Positions 8,183 to 13,022 of a stretch of DNA of 13,022 bases are shown here, in pieces (positions within the stretch are counted from its first letter, which is position 1; every line of letters begins with the position of its first letter). The stretch is from Burkholderiales bacterium (lineage in GTDB: Bacteria; Pseudomonadota; Gammaproteobacteria; Burkholderiales; Burkholderiaceae_D), in contig JAGWUK010000026.1 in the NCBI GenBank assembly GCA_028868455.1, forward strand, positions 1 to 13,022, read 5' to 3'. The position numbers and the translations under genes were made by a program. The notes beneath the pieces are model-generated. The model saw nothing but the letters and a program-made list of their open reading frames with translations. It had not been told where the DNA came from and did no database searches.

Positions 8183-9679
8183 TTAAATTTCTCCGTCCAG
8201 GCCATCTTGTACTTGCTCGGCAGCGCGCAGTACGGCGCGTGCCTTGTTTTCGGTTTCCTGCCATTCCATTTCTGGCACCGAGTCGGCCACTACACCGGCG
8301 GCGGCCTGCACATACAACATGCCGTCTTTTAATACGCCGGTACGAATGGCAATCGCCAGATCCATTTCGCCGCCAAACGACAGATAGCCGCAAGCGCCAC
8401 CGTAGATGCCGCGTTTGACCGGTTCGAGTTCATCGATCAATTCCATCGCGCGCACTTTCGGCGCACCCGATAACGTACCGGCCGGGAAGGTCGCTTTTAA
8501 CACATCCAGATTCGATAATTCCGGCTGCAAAATGCCTTCGACATTCGAGACGATATGCTGAACGTGGGAATATTTTTCGATCACCATCTGGTCGGTGACT
8601 TTGACACTGCCGGTCCGTGCGATGCGACCGATGTCGTTGCGCGCCAGGTCGATCAACATGACGTGCTCGGCGATTTCTTTCGGATCGGCCAGTAATTCTT
8701 TTGCCAGTTCCGCATCGCGTTCCGGTGTCGCGCCACGTGGGCGAGTGCCGGCCAACGGGCGGATGGTGACTTTTTTATTACCGTCATTGAGCGTTTCGTT
8801 GCGTACCAGGATTTCCGGTGAGGCGCCGATAATCTGCATGTCGCCGAAATTGTAGAAATACATATAAGGCGAAGGATTTAAAGAGCGCAGCGCACGGTAC
8901 AAGGACAGTGGCGAATCAACATAGGGTTTCTTGATGCGCTGGCCGACTTGCACCTGCATCAGGTCGCCTGCCATGATGTATTCCTTGGCTTTTTCGACGG
9001 CTTTTAAATAATCTGCTTTCGCGAAATCACGGATGGATTCAGTACGCACAGACGCCGATGTGACAGGTGCATCGACGCTGCGGCGTAACATGGCGCGTAA
9101 GTCTTTCAATCGTTGACGCGCTTTCGACCAGGCTTCCGGTTGCGTCGGGTCGGCATACACGATCAGGTAAAGCTTGCCGGAAACATTGTCAATGACGGCC
9201 AGTTCTTCAGTCAGCAGCAACTGGATTTCCGGCAGACCCAGATCGTCGGCAGGGGCACTGTGCGCCAGGCGTTTTTCGACATGGCGCACGGTATCGTAGC
9301 CGAAGTAACCGGCCAGACCACCGCAAAAACGTGGCAAACCAGGGCGCAGTGCAACTTTGAAGCGCGCCTGAAATTCTGCGATAAAGGCCAGCGGGTCGCC
9401 TTGACGTGTTTCGGTGATTTGTCCATTTTTGAGCACTTCGATGCGTTCGCCAAAGCTGCGTACCAGCGTATTGGCAGGCAGGCCGATGAAGGAATAGCGT
9501 CCAAAGCGCTCCCCTCCCATGACGGATTCCAGCAAGAAGGTATTTTTACCTGCGTTCTGGGTCTGCGCCAGTTTCAGGTACAGCGTCAGCGGGGTTTCCA
9601 GATCGGCGAACGCTTCCGCGATCATAGGGATACGGTTGTAGCCTTGCGCGGCCAGCGATTTGAATTCGAGTTCGGTCAT
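8183..9679 (-). CDS. trpE: Anthranilate synthase component I TrpE
   Basis: A 498-residue chorismate-utilising enzyme making anthranilate, the committed step of tryptophan synthesis. The tryptophan feedback pocket is present: LLES (49-52) and NPSPYMYF (268-275). Chorismate/Mg motifs include IRPLAGTRPRG (306-316), LIDLARNDIGR, GTLSGAPK (401-408) and GGACGYLSF near the C terminus. Full length with no TrpG fusion. The ATG at 9679 is preceded by GAAAGA. Upstream lies a 220-base leader that contains a Trp-rich reading frame and candidate control sites, so expression probably responds to charged tRNA-Trp in addition to enzyme feedback inhibition. Confidence 0.97.
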   Translation of the reverse strand: MTELEFKSLAAQGYNRIPMIAEAFADLETPLTLYLKLAQTQNAGKNTFLLESVMGGERFGRYSFIGLPANTLVRSFGERIEVLKNGQITETRQGDPLAFIAEFQARFKVALRPGLPRFCGGLAGYFGYDTVRHVEKRLAHSAPADDLGLPEIQLLLTEELAVIDNVSGKLYLIVYADPTQPEAWSKARQRLKDLRAMLRRSVDAPVTSASVRTESIRDFAKADYLKAVEKAKEYIMAGDLMQVQVGQRIKKPYVDSPLSLYRALRSLNPSPYMYFYNFGDMQIIGASPEILVRNETLNDGNKKVTIRPLAGTRPRGATPERDAELAKELLADPKEIAEHVMLIDLARNDIGRIARTGSVKVTDQMVIEKYSHVQHIVSNVEGILQPELSNLDVLKATFPAGTLSGAPKVRAMELIDELEPVKRGIYGGACGYLSFGGEMDLAIAIRTGVLKDGMLYVQAAAGVVADSVPEMEWQETENKARAVLRAAEQVQDGLDGEI

Positions 9680-9796
9680 GATTTTCTTTCAGCCGCCAGC
9701 AAGTGCTCGCAAAATGGAGTGAGGGCGGATAAGACAGATTGATATAACAAGCAAGGAGATGTGCGATGGGTGTGCACAGCTACTCGCGGCATTCTT
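9680..9796 (-). promoter_or_regulatory. trp leader segment with C-rich, G-poor (rut-like) stretch
   Basis: The 117 bases between the leader-peptide stop and trpE. From 9776 down to 9713 the RNA-sense strand has about 24 C and 5 G in 64 bases, mostly as TC, CC and AC steps, which is the composition of Rho utilisation sites. No GC-rich hairpin followed by a U run is seen. CCGCC (9728-9724) could pair with GGCGG (9697-9693), next to the trpE ribosome binding site. A 5-pair stem TGTGC/GCACA lies at 9776-9757. That this is an attenuator is inferred. Confidence 0.4.
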
Positions 9797-9844
9797 TTAG
9801 GAGAATTGCCAGCGTCGCCATAGCCAGGCCTCAAAAGTGCCTGG
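9788..9844 (-). other. Two RNA hairpins over the Trp codons and stop of the leader frame
   Basis: In the RNA sense, CCAGGC (9844-9839) pairs perfectly with GCCTGG (9829-9824) around a 9-base loop; its 3' arm includes the first Trp codon. The second hairpin pairs GGCAATTCT (9810-9802) with AGAATGCC (9795-9788) with one bulged A and places the stop codon in the loop. A ribosome stalled at the UGG codons would affect both, as expected for an attenuator pause structure. Confidence 0.45.
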
Positions 9845-9877
9845 TGTGATTGCGGGACGTTTGTTATCGAGAAACAT
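9797..9877 (-). CDS. trpL: Putative tryptophan leader peptide (26 codons)
   Basis: A short frame starting ATG 23 bases after the gph stop and ending TAA 117 bases before trpE. Trp codons are at positions 18, 20 and 23, reading W-L-W-R-R-W, three codons before the stop. Tryptophan is the rarest amino acid in proteins, so three in six codons immediately upstream of trpE is the signature of a stalling leader. The intervening Leu and first Arg use CTA and CGA, generally uncommon codons. There is no good Shine-Dalgarno sequence, which is the main weakness; re-initiation after gph translation is possible. It overlaps hairpins that could sense ribosome position. The role is inferred from sequence and position, not from a known homologue. 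Confidence 0.65.
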   Translation of the reverse strand: MFLDNKRPAITPGTFEAWLWRRWQFS

Positions 9878-9900
9878 TCGTGATGTGAATGATTTGAAAG

Positions 9901-10584
9901 TCAAAGTTGAGTTGCCGTCGAAAGCAGTTGTGCCGCTTCCAACAGGGTTTCGACTATACCATCACTTTCGACATTTTGTATAGCTTCACCGTGGTTGTAG
10001 CCATACGGCACGTTCAGCACGCGACAGCCCGCTGCTCTGGCTGCAATGGCGTCATTGCTGGAGTCGCCTATTGCCAGCACCTGCTGTGGCTCGAGCTGGA
10101 AATTGCGGCAAACCTGCAACAGCGGCATCGGGTCTGGTTTCTTGCGTGGAAAAGAGTCGCCGCCGTAGATGAGTTGAAAATAATCGTGTAGCCCCTTTTT
10201 CTTCATGAGCGGCAATGCAAATGCCAGCGGTTTATTTGTCACGCAAGCCATGTGTAAGCGCAGGTCGCGCATGGCTTGCAGACCTTCGATGACGCCTGGA
10301 TACAGCTTGCTGTGATCGCCATTAATGTCCAGATAGTGCCGCTGGTAAGTTTCCAATGCATATTCAAAATGGGCTTTTACCTGTACTGCGTCGAAATCGA
10401 CTTCCAGCACTTTCTGGATCAGGTTTTCCGAACCTTTGCCGACCATAACTTTGATCTGTTCCAGTGCCAATGGCGCCAGTTTCAGATCAGTGCGCATACG
10501 ATTAATCGCCTCCAGAAAATCGGGCGCAGTATCGAGCATGGTACCGTCTAGGTCTATGATGACTGCTTTAATTTGTGTGAACAT
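9901..10584 (-). CDS. gph: Phosphoglycolate phosphatase (HAD family)
   Basis: A 227-residue HAD hydrolase dephosphorylating 2-phosphoglycolate, a by-product of DNA repair or Rubisco oxygenation. All four HAD motifs are present: nucleophile Asp11 and Asp13 in DLDGTMLDT, Thr116 in ACVTNKP, Lys149 in RKKPDP, and the acidic GDSSND (Asp174, Asp178). The helical cap domain between motifs I and II places it in subfamily IA, as expected for Gph. It lies between rpe and trpE, the usual betaproteobacterial order. The start ATG at 10584 has only a poor ribosome binding site. The 3' end carries a candidate promoter for the trp genes. Other small phosphate esters are possible substrates. Confidence 0.93.
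   Translation of the reverse strand: MFTQIKAVIIDLDGTMLDTAPDFLEAINRMRTDLKLAPLALEQIKVMVGKGSENLIQKVLEVDFDAVQVKAHFEYALETYQRHYLDINGDHSKLYPGVIEGLQAMRDLRLHMACVTNKPLAFALPLMKKKGLHDYFQLIYGGDSFPRKKPDPMPLLQVCRNFQLEPQQVLAIGDSSNDAIAARAAGCRVLNVPYGYNHGEAIQNVESDGIVETLLEAAQLLSTATQL
9953..9982 (-). promoter_or_regulatory. Candidate internal trp promoter within gph
   Basis: On the minus strand, TATACA (9982-9977) is followed after 18 bases by TATAGT (9958-9953), with TG one base upstream of the -10 (extended -10). Transcription would begin near 9946, giving about 70 bases before the leader ATG at 9877. This would let trpEGDC be expressed apart from rpe-gph. Predicted by eye only. Confidence 0.4.
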
Positions 10585-10614
10585 ATTGCTGGACTCAGGG
10601 ACGCAGTATTCATG

Positions 10615-10644
10615 CGCATTTCCAGCGTGCTGACCGGAAACGCG
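10615..10644 (-). other. Hairpin in the rpe-gph gap
   Basis: The minus-strand RNA can pair CGCGTTTCC (10644-10636) with GGAAATGCG (10623-10615), nine pairs including one G-U, around a 12-base loop. No U run follows, so it is not a standard terminator; it could stabilise or set a processing point in the rpe-gph-trp message. Confidence 0.35.
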
Positions 10645-10668
10645 GATGGCGGTTGGATGATGTGCGTA

Positions 10669-11334
10669 TCAGACTTTGCTCAGTTCGCTTCGCATAGAAG
10701 TGATAACTGCGGCGTAGTCCGGTTTGCCAAAAATGGCCGAACCAGCAACGAAAGTATCGGCGCCGGCGGCAGCCACTTCAGCGATGTTATCGATTTTGAT
10801 GCCGCCATCGACTTCCAGCATGATGTCGCGCCCGCAGGCATCAATCATTTGCCGGACTGCAGTAATTTTTTTCAGTGTGTGCGGAATGAAGGATTGACCA
10901 CCAAAGCCCGGATTGACGGACATCAATAAGATCAGGTCGAGTTTATCCATCACATGTTCAAGCACATTTAATGGCGTCGCCGGATTCAATACCAGTCCAG
11001 CTTTGCAACCATGATCGCGTATCAGTTGCAGACTGCGGTCTATGTGCTCGGAACCCTCAGGATGAAAGCTGATGATATTGGCCCCCGCTTTGGCAAAGTC
11101 GGGAATAATACGATCGACAGGTTTTACCATCAGATGTACATCGATCGGCACTTGTACATGCGGACGGATGGCTTCGCAGACCAGCGGTCCTATCGTGAGA
11201 TTAGGGACATAATGGTTGTCCATGACATCAAAATGGATCATGTCGGCGCCAGCAGCAACGACGTTACGGACTTCTTCGCCCAGACGTGCGAAGTCGGCAG
11301 ATAGGATGCTGGGGGCAATGCGGAATGTAGGCAT
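10669..11334 (-). CDS. rpe: Ribulose-phosphate 3-epimerase
   Basis: A 221-residue (beta/alpha)8 barrel metalloenzyme interconverting ribulose 5-phosphate and xylulose 5-phosphate in the pentose phosphate path. Conserved residues are visible: Ser9 in [10 protein letters not shown], metal ligands His34 and Asp36 in [13 protein letters not shown], His66 in DVHLMV, phosphate loop NPGFGGQSF (140-148) and catalytic Asp175 in EVDGGI. Full family length. First gene of the minus-strand array and divergent from apaG; gph follows after an 84-base gap. Its product pool feeds PRPP, used by TrpD, a loose link to the trp genes. Confidence 0.97.
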   Translation of the reverse strand: MPTFRIAPSILSADFARLGEEVRNVVAAGADMIHFDVMDNHYVPNLTIGPLVCEAIRPHVQVPIDVHLMVKPVDRIIPDFAKAGANIISFHPEGSEHIDRSLQLIRDHGCKAGLVLNPATPLNVLEHVMDKLDLILLMSVNPGFGGQSFIPHTLKKITAVRQMIDACGRDIMLEVDGGIKIDNIAEVAAAGADTFVAGSAIFGKPDYAAVITSMRSELSKV

Positions 11335-11363
11335 AGTTTTGTGATGCAGAAAGAAGATGCGTC

Positions 11364-11391
11364 ATTTTACTCTGCGCCTGACTACTCGTAA
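11364..11391 (-). promoter_or_regulatory. Candidate rpe promoter
   Basis: On the minus strand TAAAAT (11369-11364) is a good -10, with a weak -35 TTACGA (11391-11386) 16 bases upstream. It lies about 30 bases before the rpe start, in the divergent rpe-apaG gap. No equally clear promoter is seen for apaG on the other strand. Confidence 0.4.
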
Positions 11392-11452
11392 TGGACTTCG
11401 TCTGGCACAATACAGAGATTGATTACATTGCAATAGTTGCGAGGTGAAAAAA

Positions 11453-11827
11453 ATGGCTGCATATGAAATGCGTGTTTCGGTGGTGAGTCAGTATTTAAAA
11501 GAACAATCTGAGCCAGAGCAGGAAAGTTATGTTTTTGCATATACGATCACCATCAAGAATACCGGCAGCGTTGCTGCTCAGGTGATTGCGCGTCACTGGA
11601 TCATTACCGATGCCAAAAATCATGTGGAAGAAGTAAAGGGGCTAGGCGTAGTCGGCCATCAACCGTTCCTGGCACCAGGCCAGAGTTTCGAATACACCAG
11701 CGGCAGCTCGCTGAAAACGCCGCAAGGCAGCATGCAGGGAAGCTATTTCTGCGTTGCCGAAGATGGGCACCGGTTTGAAGTTAGTATTCCTGAGTTCGTA
11801 CTATCCTTACCACGCACGCTGCATTGA
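11453..11827 (+). CDS. apaG: ApaG protein (DUF525)
   Basis: A 124-residue protein of the ApaG family, an immunoglobulin-like fold of uncertain function, historically linked to Co2+/Mg2+ phenotypes and to diadenosine polyphosphate metabolism by its location beside apaH in enterobacteria. Family motifs: YVFAYTITIKN (26-36), RHWIITDA (47-54), GLGVVGHQP (63-71), SFEYTSGSSLKTPQGSM and the C-terminal IPEFVLSLP. The ATG at 11453 has GAGGTG six bases upstream; the GTG inside that site is an in-frame but unlikely start. Here it is not next to apaH; its neighbours are rpe (divergent) and a small membrane protein (convergent). Confidence 0.95.
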   Translation: MAAYEMRVSVVSQYLKEQSEPEQESYVFAYTITIKNTGSVAAQVIARHWIITDAKNHVEEVKGLGVVGHQPFLAPGQSFEYTSGSSLKTPQGSMQGSYFCVAEDGHRFEVSIPEFVLSLPRTLH

Positions 11828-11837
11828 GATCGATTGC

Positions 11838-11972
11838 TTAATTTGAATCTTGCTCTTTATTGACGGGTTTTGTTGGTCGTGAATCCGGTTTTTTTCCCGA
11901 AAACATGGTCCACCAGACGATGAATATCAATATCGACATTGCTATTCCCGCTTCTAATGCTAATAGCCACAT
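11838..11972 (-). CDS. Small single-span membrane protein, 44 residues
   Basis: A short protein with one hydrophobic helix (about 2-24, including IAMSILIFIVWWTMF) followed by a Lys/Pro/Asp-rich tail of about 18 residues. The start is set by GAGGA (11985-11981) eight bases before the ATG at 11972; an ATG two codons upstream (11978) is too close to that site. The frame is open to 12026, but that extension lacks a site. It converges on apaG with 10 bases between stops. I believe similar short proteins occur in related betaproteobacteria, but cannot verify it here. Function unknown. The N-out or N-in topology is not clear, although the positive tail suggests a cytoplasmic C terminus. Confidence 0.65.
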   Translation of the reverse strand: MWLLALEAGIAMSILIFIVWWTMFSGKKPDSRPTKPVNKEQDSN

Positions 11973-12027
11973 AATCATTTTCCTCAGACGTCGGACGAGC
12001 AGGCATTTTACCTGTTTCAGTTCCACA

Positions 12028-12056
12028 TCAATTCATTGACATTGGCCCGCTACAAT
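12028..12056 (+). promoter_or_regulatory. Candidate promoter of the enoyl-CoA hydratase gene
   Basis: TACAAT (12051-12056) is a good -10 box, 35 bases before the ATG. The -35 at 17 bases spacing is a poor TCAATT (12028-12033). A TTGACA at 12036-12041 is too close to serve as its -35. Confidence 0.4.
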
Positions 12057-12091
12057 AGAGGGTCGTTTATTCACACTTATCAGGAGAGAAT

Positions 12092-12868
12092 ATGGAATTC
12101 GAATGCATTTTGACTGAAGTCAGAGAAAAAGTTGGTTTAATCACGTTGAACCGGCCTAAGGCAATGAACGCCCTGAATGATCAATTGATGAACGAACTCG
12201 GTGAAGCATTGATCGCTTTTGATAAGGACGACAATATTCAGTGCATCATCCTGACCGGTAGCGAAAAAGCCTTTGCCGCCGGTGCAGACATCGCCGCCAT
12301 GGCCGACTATACATTTATGGATGCGTATAAAGGCAATTACATTTCGCGTAACTGGGAAACGATACGCCAGATTCGCAAGCCAGTAATCGGTGCCGTTGCC
12401 GGTTATGCATTGGGGGGAGGATGTGAGCTGGCAATGATGTGTGATTTCATTATTGCCGCTGATAATGCCAAGTTTGGACAGCCGGAAATTAAACTGGCGA
12501 CAGTGCCGGGTGCTGGCGGCACGCAACGTCTGCCGCGTGCGATTTCCAAATCGAAGGCGATGGATATGTGCTTGACTGCGCGCCTGATGGACGCAGTGGA
12601 AGCTGAGCGGGCAGGTTTGATTTCTCGCATCGTCCCTGTTGATATGTTGCTTGAAGAAGCATTTGCAGCGGCGAATACAATTGCTGCGATGTCCCTGCCT
12701 ATTATTATGATGGTGAAAGAATCAGTGAATCGCGCCTACGAAACGACTTTATCGGAAGGTATTCATTTCGAGCGGCGCATGTTCCATGCAAGCTTTGGTA
12801 CAGAAGATCAAAAAGAGGGTATGAAGGCATTCCTGGAAAAACGCCCGGCGGACTTCAAGAACAAATAA
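12092..12868 (+). CDS. Enoyl-CoA hydratase
   Basis: A 258-residue crotonase-fold enzyme hydrating trans-2-enoyl-CoA in fatty-acid or related acyl-CoA breakdown. Both catalytic glutamates are present: Glu112 in [11 protein letters not shown] and Glu132 in [19 protein letters not shown], which favours a true hydratase over other crotonase relatives. The oxyanion-hole segment AFAAGADI (60-67) and the C-terminal [21 protein letters not shown] complete the pattern. The ATG is preceded by AGGAG at a good distance. It appears to be a single-gene unit with its own promoter; no other beta-oxidation gene is in view. Chain-length preference cannot be read from the sequence. Confidence 0.95.
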   Translation: MEFECILTEVREKVGLITLNRPKAMNALNDQLMNELGEALIAFDKDDNIQCIILTGSEKAFAAGADIAAMADYTFMDAYKGNYISRNWETIRQIRKPVIGAVAGYALGGGCELAMMCDFIIAADNAKFGQPEIKLATVPGAGGTQRLPRAISKSKAMDMCLTARLMDAVEAERAGLISRIVPVDMLLEEAFAAANTIAAMSLPIIMMVKESVNRAYETTLSEGIHFERRMFHASFGTEDQKEGMKAFLEKRPADFKNK

Positions 12869-12884
12869 AGAGGATAAATAATTT

Positions 12885-12949
12885 AGCGGGAGCACTTGCG
12901 CTGTGCGGTGTGAGTTTGCTATAGTTCGGCTCCCGCTGAGAAGCGGAGC
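12885..12949 (+). promoter_or_regulatory. Extended -10 promoter with flanking inverted repeats, truncated unit
   Basis: TTGCGC (12896-12901), an 18-base spacer and TATAGT (12920-12925) with TG at 12917-12918 form an extended -10 promoter. AGCGGGAGC (12885-12893) and GCTCCCGCT (12929-12937) are perfect 9-base inverted repeats around it. The right arm can also fold with AGCGGAGC (12942-12949) over a GAGA loop. The downstream 70 bases are purine-rich with no clear gene. It looks like the promoter of an rRNA, tRNA or other unit beyond the window; which one is not visible. Confidence 0.5.
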
Positions 12950-13022
12950 AAGTGAAGAAGAGCTGATGAAGGTGGAGCGGAGCGATCTGCGAAGGCTGGG
13001 GTCAGAAGATGTTGGCGCGGTA

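Noticed and set aside
9797..9820. Alternative short minus-strand frames in the trp leader, such as ATG at 9822
   Set aside because: That frame has no Trp codons and no ribosome binding site; the Trp-rich frame in the other phase explains the region better.
11402..11420. TGGCAC resembling a sigma-54 -24 element before apaG
   Set aside because: The required GC at the -12 position is absent at the right spacing.
1..13022. CRISPR arrays, tRNA genes, insertion sequences, prophage genes
   Set aside because: I saw no regularly spaced repeats, cloverleaf sequences, transposases or integrases.

Overview
The window looks like chromosomal DNA of a betaproteobacterium, most likely an Oxalobacteraceae member of the Herminiimonas/Janthinobacterium type. 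This is inferred from the gene order (UbiH-type hydroxylase then dsbC; rpe-gph-trpE-trpG-trpD-trpC; divergent apaG), the protein sequences and the moderate GC content. It carries core housekeeping genes. I see no phage, insertion sequence, CRISPR array, tRNA or rRNA body.

Left part (1-5643, + strand): a UbiH/UbiF-family FAD monooxygenase behind a promoter with a perfect -10 box, periplasmic DsbC, a MocA-like nucleotidyltransferase, a 468-base stretch with no convincing gene, a small DUF3429 membrane protein, and a cytosolic M61 metallopeptidase with a C-terminal PDZ domain. The block ends in a long two-tier hairpin followed by a T run.

Middle part (5773-11334, - strand): one operon-like array read rpe > gph > trpE > trpG > trpD > trpC. 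It covers ribulose-phosphate epimerase, phosphoglycolate phosphatase and four enzymes of the path from chorismate to indole-3-glycerol phosphate. The four trp genes abut or overlap, which suggests translational coupling.

The most interesting item lies in the gph-trpE gap. An uncalled 26-codon reading frame (9797-9877, - strand) has three Trp codons in a six-codon window (W-L-W-R-R-W) just before its stop, with the two hairpins given below. It is followed by a C-rich, G-poor stretch and has a candidate promoter inside gph. I read it as a trp leader peptide controlling trpEGDC by ribosome stalling. No clear intrinsic terminator is visible, so the mechanism may be Rho-dependent or translational.

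Right part (11453-13022): divergent apaG, a convergent 44-residue single-span membrane protein, an enoyl-CoA hydratase with its own promoter, and at the edge an extended -10 promoter flanked by inverted repeats, probably driving a stable RNA or other gene beyond the window.
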